Shown piece after piece: positions 18,239-28,855 of a stretch of 64,000 nucleotides of DNA. Source of the stretch: Minwuia thermotolerans. Lineage in GTDB: Bacteria > Pseudomonadota > Alphaproteobacteria > Minwuiales > Minwuiaceae. The notes below the pieces were generated by a model. The model was not told the origin of the DNA. It ran no database searches and saw nothing but the letters and a program-made list of their open reading frames with translations. Made by a program: the position numbers and the translations under genes. The stretch lies in the NCBI RefSeq assembly GCF_002924445.1, contig NZ_PIGG01000026.1, positions 62,001 through 126,000 on the forward strand, written 5' to 3'. Within the stretch, counting starts at the first letter, position 1. Each line of letters begins with the position of its first letter.

Positions 18239-19075
18239 ATGAAATTCGGCGTGATGATGTTTCCGACGGACTATTCCATCGCTCCGGCGGCGCTGGGCAG
18301 GGCGGCCGAGGAGCGGGGCTTCGAGAGCATCTGGCTGCCCGAGCATTCGCACATCCCGGCGTCGCGGAAGTCGCCCTGGCCGGGCGGGGCGGAGCTGCCG
18401 AAGATGTACTACGACGTCATGGACCCGTTCGTGGCGCTGGCGACGGTGGCGTCCGTGACCTCGAAGCTCAAACTCTGCACCGGCATCTGCCTGATCGTGC
18501 AGCGCGACGTCATCCAGCTCGCCAAGGAAGTGGCGACGCTGGACCAGCTCTCGGGCGGGCGGGTGATCCTCGGCATCGGCGCGGGCTGGAACGCCGAGGA
18601 GATGGAGGATCACGGCACGCCCTTCGACCGGCGCATGAAGGTGATGCGGGAGAAGGTCGAGGCGCTGAAGGCGATCTGGACCGAGGCGAAGGCGGAATAT
18701 CACGGCGAGTTCGTGAACTTCGACCAGATGATGGCCTGGCCCAAGCCGGTGCAGCAGCCGCATCCGCCGATCCTGGTCGGCGGCGGCTTTCCCGGCGGCG
18801 CCAAACGCGCGATCCGCTATGGCGACGGCTGGATGCCCATCGACGGGCGCGGCTGGGACATCACCGAGACGCTGTCGGAGTACCGTCAGATGGCGGCGGC
18901 GGAAGGCCGCGAGCCCGACGACCTGCCGCCCACGATCTTCGCCGCCTCCGAGGATCCCGACCGGATCCGGACCTATCGCGACGTCGGCGTGGAACGCCTC
19001 GTGTTCGGCCTGCCGCCGGAGAAGGAAGACACCATCCTGCCGAAGCTGGACGAACTCGCGAAGCTGATGGACTGA
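18239..19075 (+). CDS. LLM-class flavin/F420-dependent oxidoreductase
   Basis: A 278-residue luciferase-like TIM barrel. Seen are the N-terminal KFGVMMFPTDY strand, the SIWLPEHSHIP and the GGRVILGIGAGWNAEE motif near the flavin/F420 site, and PHPPILVGGG. The pattern resembles the TIGR03619-type F420 family; F420 use cannot be proven, and FMN is possible. GGAGGA precedes the ATG. G+C returns to the genome level here, so it marks the right edge of the AT-rich island. Substrate unknown. Related enzymes are encoded at 35112-36065 and 46662-47699. Confidence 0.85.
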   Translation: MKFGVMMFPTDYSIAPAALGRAAEERGFESIWLPEHSHIPASRKSPWPGGAELPKMYYDVMDPFVALATVASVTSKLKLCTGICLIVQRDVIQLAKEVATLDQLSGGRVILGIGAGWNAEEMEDHGTPFDRRMKVMREKVEALKAIWTEAKAEYHGEFVNFDQMMAWPKPVQQPHPPILVGGGFPGGAKRAIRYGDGWMPIDGRGWDITETLSEYRQMAAAEGREPDDLPPTIFAASEDPDRIRTYRDVGVERLVFGLPPEKEDTILPKLDELAKLMD

Positions 19076-19087
19076 TAATTGGCGTCG

Positions 19088-19158
19088 CTGCCCGGCTCGT
19101 CCGGGCAGCCCTCGGCCCGCACCGCAGCTCGATGGATGGCCCGGACAAGCCGGGCCAT
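19088..19158. repeat. Double-hairpin convergent-gene repeat, copy A
   Basis: Two perfect hairpins: CTGCCCGG (19088-19095) with CCGGGCAG (19101-19108), loop CTCGT; and ATGGCCCGG (19136-19144) with CCGGGCCAT (19150-19158), loop ACAAG. It lies between the convergent LLM and asnB genes. A related copy at 49264 has changed stem bases that still pair. Probably a bidirectional terminator or a dispersed element of the type common in Alphaproteobacteria. Confidence 0.75.
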
Positions 19159-19204
19159 GACGATATAAGGCAGGTCGCCGATCTTCCTTCGCCTCGCCGG
19201 CGCT

Positions 19205-21007
19205 TCAGGGCGGCGTCTCGCCGTCGATGAAGATGCGGTGCCAGTGCTCCAGCGCCAGCAGGGCGCGGATCTCGCGGGTGTTGTTCTGCGATCCCTGGAT
19301 ATGGTTCTCCAGCATCAGCTCGACGGCGTCGCGGTCGAACAGCCGCCGGTCGTGGAACCGCTCGCCGCGCAGCATCTCCCGGGCATAGGCGGCCAGTTCG
19401 GTGCGGAACCATTCGCCGACGGGGACGGTGAACATCTGCTTGCGGCGATCGGTCAGGGCCGCGCCGATCAGCGGCCGGACCGTGTTCTTGAGCACCACCT
19501 TGGTCTCGCCGTTCCGGAGCTTCATCGCGCCCGGCAGGCGGAAGGCGTGCTCGACTACCCTGTAGTCGAGGAAGGGCGTCCGCGCCTCCAGCGAGACCGC
19601 CATCGCCATGCGGTCGGGTTTGACCAGATTGTTGCCTGGCAGCAGCAGGGCCGTATCGAGATAGAGGGCCTGATTGACGCGGTCCATGTGGGCGGCGGCC
19701 TCGAAATGCTCCTCGATCAGGTCGAAGGTGGAGCAGCCGTCGGTCTCGGCGGCGAAATCGGGGTGGTAGAGCGCCCGCCGCGCCTCGCCCTCGGGGAACA
19801 TCGCCAGCGCGCGATCGAAATAGCGCCGGCGGAAACCGGCCTCGTCCATGTCTTCGGGCATATCGACGAAGGCGTGCACGTACTTGTCGTAGCCGGCGAA
19901 CAGCTCGTCGCCGCCGTCGCCGGTCAGCACCATCTTGACCTGCCGCGCGGCCAGCTCGGCGACCCTCAACGTCGGCAGGAATGAGACGTCGCCATGGGGC
20001 TGGTCCAGGTGATGCAGCGCCCGGGGCCATCGGTCCAGCATGCGCGGCGAGACGATGTCCAGGTGATGGGATGCGCCGAAACGGCGGGCGGCGGCCTCGG
20101 CATGGGCGCTCTCGTCGAAGCGCGGATCGTCGAAGCCGATGGCGAAGGTCTCGACGGGCCGCTCCATGTGCATCGACATCAGCCCGACCACGGTCGACGA
20201 ATCGATGCCGCCCGACAGAAAGGCGCCGAAAGGCACATCGGCCCTGAGCCTGAGACGGACCGCGTCGTCCAGCAGAGCCAGCACCTCCGCCTGCGCGCCG
20301 GCCTCCTGACCGCGCCACGGCTGGTGGCCGCAGTCCGCCAGCCGCCACCAGGCGTCGGTCTCCGCGCCACGCGGGGTGATCTTCATGTGCCCGCCGGGCG
20401 GCAGGTGCCGGATGCCCTGGAATGCCGTGAGAGGCGGCGGCACGTAGTTCAGCGTGAGGAAATGGTGCAGCGCGGCCTTGTCGGCCTCAGCCGGTGCGCC
20501 ACCGGCCAGCAGCGCCTTGATCTCCGAACCGAACAGCAGCCGATCGCCGTCCTCGTACACGAACAGCGGCTTGACGCCGACCCTGTCGCGCCAGAGGTGC
20601 AGCACCGGCTCCGGTCCGCGCGCGTCGTAGACGGCGATCGCGAACATGCCGTTCAGCCGGCGGACGAAACCCGGCCCGTCCCTGAGATAGAGGCCGAGCA
20701 GCACCTCGGTATCGGAATGGGTCCGGGGGCGCCAGCCCGACTGCCGCAGTTCCGCGCCCAGTTCCACATAGTTGTAGATTTCGCCGTTCTGAACCAGGGC
20801 GACCTTGCCCTCGGCGGCGGTCATGGGCTGATGGCCGCCGGCGATGTCGATGATGGACAGCCGACGGTTGCCGATGGCGCCGTGGTCGAAGCGCGCGACC
20901 CCCGAATCGTCGGGGCCGCGGTAGATCAAGCTGTCGCTCATGGCCTTCAGCGCCGCGTCGGTCATCGGCCGCGCGCCGCGGTCGAAATATCCGTAAATGC
21001 CGCACAT
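19205..21007 (-). CDS. asnB: Asparagine synthase (glutamine-hydrolysing), AsnB type
   Basis: A 600-residue two-domain amidotransferase. Cys2 in MCGIYGYF is the glutaminase nucleophile after Met removal, and RRLSIID, QNGEIYNY and DTEVLL are class-II glutaminase motifs. The PP-loop of the synthetase half is SGGIDSS (about residues 255-262). It uses glutamine and ATP to make an amide. Because it ends a surface-glycan-type operon, it may amidate a uronic acid or other sugar acid rather than make asparagine, as AsnB homologues do in O-antigen loci. Its first base overlaps the last base of the aldolase gene (TGATG), so translation is coupled. Confidence 0.92.
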   Translation of the reverse strand: MCGIYGYFDRGARPMTDAALKAMSDSLIYRGPDDSGVARFDHGAIGNRRLSIIDIAGGHQPMTAAEGKVALVQNGEIYNYVELGAELRQSGWRPRTHSDTEVLLGLYLRDGPGFVRRLNGMFAIAVYDARGPEPVLHLWRDRVGVKPLFVYEDGDRLLFGSEIKALLAGGAPAEADKAALHHFLTLNYVPPPLTAFQGIRHLPPGGHMKITPRGAETDAWWRLADCGHQPWRGQEAGAQAEVLALLDDAVRLRLRADVPFGAFLSGGIDSSTVVGLMSMHMERPVETFAIGFDDPRFDESAHAEAAARRFGASHHLDIVSPRMLDRWPRALHHLDQPHGDVSFLPTLRVAELAARQVKMVLTGDGGDELFAGYDKYVHAFVDMPEDMDEAGFRRRYFDRALAMFPEGEARRALYHPDFAAETDGCSTFDLIEEHFEAAAHMDRVNQALYLDTALLLPGNNLVKPDRMAMAVSLEARTPFLDYRVVEHAFRLPGAMKLRNGETKVVLKNTVRPLIGAALTDRRKQMFTVPVGEWFRTELAAYAREMLRGERFHDRRLFDRDAVELMLENHIQGSQNNTREIRALLALEHWHRIFIDGETPP

Positions 21008-21809
21008 CAGCCGGCCGCCCTCTGCGCCGCCGCGAGTTCCGCGATGCGCCGGGCGATACGCTGCCGGTCACGCTCGGCTGCGGCGGGCGTTCGCGCCGCC
21101 AGATCGCGCTCGCAGTCTCGGATGCGGCCGACTTCCCTGCCCCAGTCGAAATCCGCGCCGGCTGTCGCCTTGAAGCTGCGCGAAAGGATGACGGCGGTCG
21201 AGCCGAGGCGGACATGCTCGCCCAGGATCCATTCGGCCGGCAGATCGCCCCGGCCGATGCGCGCCATGCCGCCGAAACCGAAGGACAGGCCGTGCTCCAG
21301 CGCGATGCGGCCCAGACGTTCCACGGCGCCGTCTGCCAGGGGCTCGAACATGAACCGGTCGCCGCGCTGGCGGTGCAGGTCGTTCAAGCCGATGAAGATC
21401 TCGCCGACGCCCTCGATCGCGCAGATCTCGGGCAGCCGGTCGGCGGAGGCGACGGTCTCGATCAGCGGAACCACGGGGGCGCGGCCTGCGACCAGGCGGC
21501 AGAGCGCGCCAACCTCCCCTGGGGTCGTGATCATCGGCAGCATCAGCATGTCGGCGCCCTGGTCCAGGACGCGTTCGATATCCGCCGCTGCTACCGACGG
21601 CCAGGGGTCGAGCCGAACCAGCAGCGTGGCGTCCGGCGCGGCGCGGCGGTAGCGCGCGATCTCTTCGACGCCGTGTTCGCTGATCCAGGTGCCGCCGCCC
21701 TGGCGTTCGAACTTCCCGCTGCGCTCCAGGTCGACGAAAATCCTGTCGACGCCGCCCCTGGCCGCTGCCGCCGCCATCTCCGGGCTTTCCGGAATCACCA
21801 TCAGACGGA

Positions 21810-21813
<4 letters not shown>
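21007..21813 (-). CDS. HpcH/HpaI (CitE-like) aldolase/citrate lyase family protein
   Basis: A 268-residue TIM-barrel of the HpcH/HpaI family. The metal-binding Glu is in PLIETVASADRL and the Asp in IFIGLNDLHRQRG. Near the N-terminus VDRIFVDLERSGK carries the conserved DxE-like strand. The family forms or splits C-C bonds between pyruvate or acetyl-type donors and aldehydes or acyl-CoA. Its stop overlaps asnB and its start overlaps the aminotransferase stop (ATGA). In this operon it could add or remove a 2- to 4-carbon side chain of an unusual sugar; that is inference. Last 40 residues are Ala/Arg-rich helical sequence. Confidence 0.85.
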
Positions 21814-23288
<1,475 letters not shown>

Positions 23289-23388
23289 GGGCGCCCGCGT
23301 CTGGCGATCCGGGTTCGGGAACGGGCGGCACTATCGTGGCAGGGCTGCCGGCGGTCAACGTGCGGCGGGAAGGCAGGGGCCCGGACCG

Positions 23389-24642
23389 TCATGCCTCGCC
23401 CTCCCGCCGGGCCAGGACGACCGCCAGCGCCGCCAGCATGAAGAAGGCGCAAAGCCACCAGCCGAGCCAGATCGAGTGCGCCGCGCCGAGCGCCGCCAGC
23501 ACCATCACCGCAAGCGCCGTGAAGCCAGGCCGGAGCACAGGCGATGCGCGCAGGATGGCGAGAAAGACGCCGCCGGCCAGCACGCAAAGCAATGCCGCGC
23601 CAGCCAGGCCCAGATCCTGCCAGATCTGCACGAAGATCGAGTGCGGATGCCAGATTCCTTCGGGACCGTAGAAGACGTTGGGGCCGGGATAGTCGCCGTG
23701 CACGCGCTGATAGCCGATGCCGTGGCCCAGCCAGAACCGCTCCGGGACCGTCTTCGCCAGCGCCGCCCAGATCTCCGAGCGCTCCCGGATCTTGTGGGTG
23801 AGCGTGCTGCCGCCGGCGAACAGCGCCCCGGTCGCCCGGTCGAGCAGCGGAAACAGCCATGGCGTCGTCAGGATGGCGGCGAGAACGGAAGCCATGATCG
23901 CGAGGACGCCCGCTCTGCCCGCCGCCAGCACCAGCAGGGCGGCGATCAGGCCGGCCAGCGCCATCACCAGCGACGTTTCGCTGATCGTCAGCAGCGACGC
24001 CGCCATCAGAGCCGCCAGCACGAGCGGCGGTGCCCAGCGCCGTCCGGAGGTGACCGCGAGCAGGGTGAGAGCCAGTGTCGCCAGCATCCAGAAATCGTTG
24101 AACCGCGCCAGGAAGTCCGCCGGCTCGTAGCTGTTCGCGCGATCCAGCAATGCGCCATCCCATCCCCCTTCGGCCACGGCCAGCCGCAATCTCAAAAGCC
24201 AGCGGCCGCTCAGCATGTCGGCGAGGGCGATGAGCGCCGCGATGCTGCACCCGGCGGTGAGCCAGGGGCGCAGGCGGACGCCGTCCAGTGGTGCGCGGGC
24301 GGCGCACCAGAGCAGGACGATGCCGGCCAGCAGCGCCGGGCCGGCGCGGCCGGCCAGCTTCTCCATGCCGGGCCGGTAGGTGCTCTCGCCCCAGCCCGGG
24401 CTCAGCAGGGCCAGCAGCGTGATCGCTGCAAGTGCGGCAATGGCCAGGATGAGCGGCAGCCCGGGCCTTGAGGCGCGGAACTCCCGCCGTCCCGGAACCC
24501 AGGCGGCGAGGAACGCCAGCACCGCGGGCGCGATCAGCCAGGCCATGGCGCGGTCCGAGGGGAAAGCGAGCCAGGGAAGGAACAGCGCCATGAGGATCAC
24601 GGCGGTCTGGGCGAGCCTTGGCCCGAGCCGGATGGCTGTCAT
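23389..24642 (-). CDS. O-antigen ligase/polymerase family membrane protein (Wzy_C)
   Basis: A 417-residue polytopic protein with about ten hydrophobic helices. The large periplasmic loop has GHGIGYQRVHGDYPGPNVFYGPEGIWHPH, here split for length: it matches the Wzy_C/WaaL loop, including a His preceding the IFVQIWQDLGLAG helix. It would ligate or polymerise polysaccharide at the outer face of the inner membrane. ATG at 24642 is chosen because AGAAGG precedes it; the open frame extends further upstream without a good site. It starts a minus-strand run toward the aminotransferase, 100 bases away, and so heads a surface-glycan operon. Lipid A or pilin targets cannot be told apart. Confidence 0.85.
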   Translation of the reverse strand: MTAIRLGPRLAQTAVILMALFLPWLAFPSDRAMAWLIAPAVLAFLAAWVPGRREFRASRPGLPLILAIAALAAITLLALLSPGWGESTYRPGMEKLAGRAGPALLAGIVLLWCAARAPLDGVRLRPWLTAGCSIAALIALADMLSGRWLLRLRLAVAEGGWDGALLDRANSYEPADFLARFNDFWMLATLALTLLAVTSGRRWAPPLVLAALMAASLLTISETSLVMALAGLIAALLVLAAGRAGVLAIMASVLAAILTTPWLFPLLDRATGALFAGGSTLTHKIRERSEIWAALAKTVPERFWLGHGIGYQRVHGDYPGPNVFYGPEGIWHPHSIFVQIWQDLGLAGAALLCVLAGGVFLAILRASPVLRPGFTALAVMVLAALGAAHSIWLGWWLCAFFMLAALAVVLARREGEA

Positions 24643-24798
24643 GGACGGCACCTTCTGGGAGCGGCGGATTCGGCGGCGAAGTTGCTTCAGGCGGGTGCGG
24701 GCCGCAAGCTCTTCGTTGCCGGATGCGCAATCCCCTCTGGCGAGTGCCGTCCCGCGCCGGTATCTGTTGATCGAATGGGAGGACGGGAGGACTTCGCC

Positions 24799-26547
24799 AT
24801 GGGTGCAACGATCGCGGACAGGATGCTGGCGCGGCGGGCCGAGCGCGAGGTGCTGCCGGGCGGCGGGTTCGTGCTCAGTTCGCCGGCGGCGCTGGGCGAG
24901 CATCCGCCGACGATCGGCGCAGCGCTCGGCGAGCAGGCCGCGCGGCGGCCGGATGCGCCCTTCCTGCGCTACCGTGACGGCGATGGCTGGGCGACGCTGA
25001 GCTATGCCGACACACTCGGGCGCGCCAACGCGGTGGCGCACCGTCTGCGGGAACTCGGCCTCTCCAGCGAACGCCCGCTGATGATCCTGTCAGGCAATTC
25101 GATTGGCCACGCGCTCGCCAGTCTCGGGGCGATCGTGGCGGGCGTGCCTGTCGTCCCCGTCTCGCCAGCCTACAGCCTGATGAGCGGCGACATGGGCAAG
25201 ATCGCCCACATCGCCGGGCTGGTCACCCCCGGCGCGCTTTACGCCGATGCACGCGAGCCCTTCGGGAAGGCCATCGCCGCTGCCGGCCCCGATCTGCCGC
25301 TGCTGCAGGCCGCCGATATCACGGAACGCGCAACCGCCGAGTCGGATCCGGACGCGCACACGGGACCGGACGACATCGCCAAGATCCTCTTCACCTCCGG
25401 TTCGACAGGCATGCCCAAGGGCGTGATCAACACCCACCGCATGCTCTGCGCCAATCAGGCGATGATCCAGGCAGGCTGGCCGTTCGTCATGGAGGCTCCG
25501 CCGGTGCTGGTGGACTGGCTCCCCTGGAACCATACCTTCGGCGGCAATTTCTGTTTCAATCTGGCGCTGTTCAACGGCGGTGTCTTCCACATCGACGACG
25601 GCAAGCCGGCGCCGGGCCTGATCGAGCGCACGGTGGAGAACCTCCGTCTGGCCTCGCCGAACCTCTATTTCAACGTGCCCGCCGGTTTCGCCGCGCTGCT
25701 GCCGTTCCTGGAGGACGACGCGGCCTTGCGCGAGAACTTCTTCCGCGATCTCGAACTGATCTTCTACGCCGGGGCCGCGCTGCCCCAGGATCTGTGGGAG
25801 CGGCTGGAGAAGGTCGCCGCCCGCTCAGGCAAGGAGCCGCCGATGATGGTCTCCGCCTGGGGCTCGACCGAGACGTCGCCGCTGGCGACGCTGGTGCATT
25901 TCCCGATCCCGCGCGCGGGCAATATCGGCCTGCCGGCGCCGGGCGTGGAACTGAAGTTCGCGCCCGTGGGCGACAAGCTGGAACTCCGCGTGAAGGGGCC
26001 GAACGTCACGCCCGGCTACTGGCGGCAGCCGGAACTGACGGCGGCGGCCTTCGACGCCGACGGGTTCTACCGCATGGGCGACGCGGGCTATCTGGCCGAC
26101 GACGCGGACCCTTCGGCCGGCGTGATCTTCGATGGCCGGGTCTCCGAAGATTTCAAGCTGATGACCGGCACCTGGGTCAGTACCGGCGCGCTCCGGGTCC
26201 GGCTGGTCGCCGCCTGCGCGCCGCTGGTTCAGGACATGATCGTCTGCGGCCACGACCGGGCCGAGGTCGGCGTCCTGATCTGGCGCGGGCCGGGCGCGGC
26301 CGACATGGCCGTCGACCGGCTGACCGACGAGCTGTCGCAGCGGCTGGCCGCATGGAATGCGGGGAACCCCGGCTCGTCGACCGCGGTGCGGCGGTTCCGG
26401 GTGCTGGAGACGCCGCCCTCCATCGACGCCAACGAGATCACCGACAAGGGCTATGTGAACCAGGGCGCGGCGCTGGCCGCGCGCGCCGCCGATCTTGCCG
26501 CGCTCTACGACGACGCGGCGGCGGGGACTTATCTGGTCGCCCGCTGA
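24799..26547 (+). CDS. AMP-binding acyl/aryl-CoA ligase, feruloyl-CoA synthetase-like
   Basis: A 582-residue adenylate-forming ligase. The phosphate-binding loop is [10 protein letters not shown], followed by [13 protein letters not shown], the [12 protein letters not shown] motif and GDAGYLADD. The residues around [12 protein letters not shown] and the C-terminal [15 protein letters not shown] are those of the feruloyl-CoA synthetase (FCS) group rather than fatty acid ligases; note the missing usual GEIxxxG-K near the end. It would activate an aromatic or phenylpropenoid acid. ATG at 24799 follows GGGAGG. It stands alone, divergent from the O-antigen ligase, and its stop lies at the edge of the flgK promoter. 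Confidence 0.86.
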   Translation: MGATIADRMLARRAEREVLPGGGFVLSSPAALGEHPPTIGAALGEQAARRPDAPFLRYRDGDGWATLSYADTLGRANAVAHRLRELGLSSERPLMILSGNSIGHALASLGAIVAGVPVVPVSPAYSLMSGDMGKIAHIAGLVTPGALYADAREPFGKAIAAAGPDLPLLQAADITERATAESDPDAHTGPDDIAKILFTSGSTGMPKGVINTHRMLCANQAMIQAGWPFVMEAPPVLVDWLPWNHTFGGNFCFNLALFNGGVFHIDDGKPAPGLIERTVENLRLASPNLYFNVPAGFAALLPFLEDDAALRENFFRDLELIFYAGAALPQDLWERLEKVAARSGKEPPMMVSAWGSTETSPLATLVHFPIPRAGNIGLPAPGVELKFAPVGDKLELRVKGPNVTPGYWRQPELTAAAFDADGFYRMGDAGYLADDADPSAGVIFDGRVSEDFKLMTGTWVSTGALRVRLVAACAPLVQDMIVCGHDRAEVGVLIWRGPGAADMAVDRLTDELSQRLAAWNAGNPGSSTAVRRFRVLETPPSIDANEITDKGYVNQGAALAARAADLAALYDDAAAGTYLVAR

Positions 26548-26548
26548 C

Positions 26549-26563
26549 TGGCCCCGCCATTGC
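26549..26563 (+). promoter_or_regulatory. Sigma-54 promoter for flgK
   Basis: TGGCCCCGCCATTGC has the sigma-54 (RpoN) -24/-12 spacing GG-N10-GC, and matches TGGC and TTGC of the consensus. It starts one base after the CoA ligase stop codon and lies about 185 bases before flgK. RpoN control of late hook-associated genes is standard in several flagellated proteobacteria including Caulobacter. An enhancer-binding protein site was not found. Confidence 0.6.
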
Positions 26564-26626
26564 AACCTGCCTTCGTGAAACCGTGCCGGGGACGACTTTC
26601 CGGTATGGAGAAGAAGGCAGAAAGCG

Positions 26627-26752
26627 ATGGAATTTCATAAGCTTGACCAGAAAGACGGGCTGATCCGGGCGGCGGGAAGAATCTGCCGGGCGGATCGCCG
26701 GACGTCCGGGATTCCGGCAAGGCTTGCCGCCCGCCGGGGAGGCCGCGCATGA
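26627..26752 (+). CDS. Possible 41-residue basic peptide before flgK
   Basis: An open frame of 41 codons, starting MEFHKLDQK and rich in Arg after residue 12, lies inside the flgK leader. AGAAGG precedes the ATG, and the stop overlaps the flgK ATG (ATGA), which would couple flgK translation. No family is recognised. It may be a real leader peptide or just open sequence in G+C-rich DNA; the sigma-54 site would transcribe it with flgK. Confidence 0.3.
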   Translation: MEFHKLDQKDGLIRAAGRICRADRRTSGIPARLAARRGGRA

Positions 26753-28839
26753 GCCTGACCGCTTCTCTCAACTCCGCGCTCAGCGGCCTCAATGTCGCCC
26801 AGGCCGGTATCGCCGTCGTCTCCGACAATGTCGCCAACGTCAATACCGAGGGCTATGCCCGAAAGTCCGTGATCCAGAGCGCCCGGGTCACCGGCGGCGT
26901 CGGCACGGGCGTCAAGGTCGAAGAGGTCCGCCGCATCGCCGACCAGTTCCTCAACAGCGAACTGCGCATCGCGATGGCCGAGTTCGGACGCTTCGAGGCC
27001 AGGAGCACCCTGCAGGAGCAGGCGACGTCGCTGATCGGCGATCCGACCGGGGAGCGCAACCTGGTCGCCCTGCTGGACAAGGCCCTGGTGGCGGCGGGCG
27101 CGCTCTCCGCCAACCCCGAGGCCAGCGGCAACCGCAGCGCCCTGGTCGACGCCCTGCAGCGCTTCGGCGAGGATCTCGACCGGGTTTCCGACGGTATCCT
27201 TGATCTGCGCCGCCAGGCCGACCGGCGCATCGACGAAAAGGTCGGCCAGGCCAACACGCTGCTCTCGCAGGTCCACGACCTCAACCTGCGCATCGCTTCG
27301 CTGGCCCAGTCCCAGGAGGCAAACGGCCTGATCGAACAGCGCGAGAAGAAGCTGGACGAGCTCTCGCAGATCATCGGCATCCGCGTCAGCAATACCGAGG
27401 ACCGCCGCGTCTCGATCAGCACGACCGCGGGCCTGCCCCTGCTCGACACGGAGTTGCGCCGGATCGTCCACGAGAATGCCGGCAGCAGCGATTTCGGCCA
27501 GGTGTTCTCGCCGCTCTCGGTCGAGCGGGTGGATTCGCTCAGCGGCCAGACCTTCACCATCGACGGCAATATCGACGACCTTCTCGGTTCGGGCGAACTG
27601 CGCGGCCTGCTGGAAATGCGCGACGGCGACCTGAACCAGCTATCGGTCGAGGTCGGCGCCTTCGCCGGCCAGGTCGCCGACCGGATCAACGCCGTACACA
27701 ACGAATTCACCGCCGTGCCGCCGCCTTCGGCCATGACCGGTCACGACACCGGCGCGCTGGCCACCGACCCGCACGGCTTCACCGGCATCGCCAGCTTCCA
27801 CGCCTTCGACGGCAGCAACAACATCGTCGCCACGGCGACCGTCGACTTCGGCGCCATCGGCGGCACCGTCAACGATGTCATCAATGCCGTGAACGCGGGC
27901 CTGGGCGGCGCCGGCACGCTGGCGCTGAACGGCGGCGTCATGAGTTTCTCCGCCGCCGGAGGCTCCGCCGGCGTCGGTATCGCCCAGGATGCGGCGAACC
28001 CCGCCGACGCCAGCGGGCGCGGTTTCGCCCACCGCTTCGGGCTGAACGATCTGGTGCGTACGCCGACGGGGCCGCATTTCCAGACCGGGCTCGCCGCCGG
28101 TTCGGCGCACGGCTTCACCGGCGAAGCGACCTTCGCCATGGTCGGACCACGCAACGAACGGCCGTTGTCGACCGCGATCGATTTCGGCGCGGTCGGCGGC
28201 ACGGTCAACGACCTGCTCACCCAGCTCAATACCGACTTCGCGGGCGCCGCGACCTTCGGCATCGACGGTGCAGGCCAGCTCACCATGACCCCGGCCGGTG
28301 GCTTCTCGGATTTCCGTCTGGAACTGACCGCAGACAACACCCAGCGCGGCGCCTCGTCCCGTTCGGTTTCCGACTTCTTCGGCCTCGGTTCGGGACCGCA
28401 GGCCTCTATGGCCGCCGGCTTCGCCGTTCGCAGCGACATCGCCGCCAGCCCGTCTGCCCTCGCCCTGGCGGAAATCAACGCCGCGGGCACACCGGCGGTC
28501 GCGGTCGGCGACAACGCCGGGGCCGTGGCCCTGCAGGGACTGACCTCGGCCACCGACGCCTTCTCGGGCGCAGGCCGTCTGCCGGCGATGAACGCGACGC
28601 TTTCCGAAATCGGGGCCGAACTGATGGGCCGGGCCGGGCAGGCTGCGCAGGACATCACCATCCGAGCCGAGGACCGCGAAGCCCTGATGGAAGAGCTGAA
28701 GCTCAAGGTCGCGGAAATCTCGGGCGTCAACATGGATGAGGAAATGGCTCAGCTGATCCAGCTGCAGACAGCGTTCAACGCCGCCTCGCGCGTCATCTCG
28801 ACGACGAACGAGCTGTTCGACATGCTGTTGCAGATCTGA
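26749..28839 (+). CDS. flgK: Flagellar hook-associated protein FlgK (HAP1)
   Basis: A 696-residue hook-filament junction protein. The N-terminal D0/D1 helix is LNSALSGLNVAQAGIAVVSDNVANVNTEGYAR, split here for length, and the C-terminal D0 ends with AFNAASRVISTTNELFDMLLQI-type sequence. It is longer than most FlgK proteins because two related surface domains are repeated: one from about residue 342 (PHGFTG, then VDFGAIGGTVND) and another from 454 (AHGFTG, then IDFGAVGGTVND), each about 95 residues. Secreted through the flagellar type III system. It is followed by flgL after 16 bases. Other flagellar genes are not in the window. Confidence 0.93.
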   Translation: MSLTASLNSALSGLNVAQAGIAVVSDNVANVNTEGYARKSVIQSARVTGGVGTGVKVEEVRRIADQFLNSELRIAMAEFGRFEARSTLQEQATSLIGDPTGERNLVALLDKALVAAGALSANPEASGNRSALVDALQRFGEDLDRVSDGILDLRRQADRRIDEKVGQANTLLSQVHDLNLRIASLAQSQEANGLIEQREKKLDELSQIIGIRVSNTEDRRVSISTTAGLPLLDTELRRIVHENAGSSDFGQVFSPLSVERVDSLSGQTFTIDGNIDDLLGSGELRGLLEMRDGDLNQLSVEVGAFAGQVADRINAVHNEFTAVPPPSAMTGHDTGALATDPHGFTGIASFHAFDGSNNIVATATVDFGAIGGTVNDVINAVNAGLGGAGTLALNGGVMSFSAAGGSAGVGIAQDAANPADASGRGFAHRFGLNDLVRTPTGPHFQTGLAAGSAHGFTGEATFAMVGPRNERPLSTAIDFGAVGGTVNDLLTQLNTDFAGAATFGIDGAGQLTMTPAGGFSDFRLELTADNTQRGASSRSVSDFFGLGSGPQASMAAGFAVRSDIAASPSALALAEINAAGTPAVAVGDNAGAVALQGLTSATDAFSGAGRLPAMNATLSEIGAELMGRAGQAAQDITIRAEDREALMEELKLKVAEISGVNMDEEMAQLIQLQTAFNAASRVISTTNELFDMLLQI

Positions 28840-28855
28840 TTGGAGTGAACATCTG

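Noticed and set aside
26627-26752. 41-codon frame as a named flagellar gene
   Set aside because: No similarity to any flagellar protein; kept only as a low-confidence frame.
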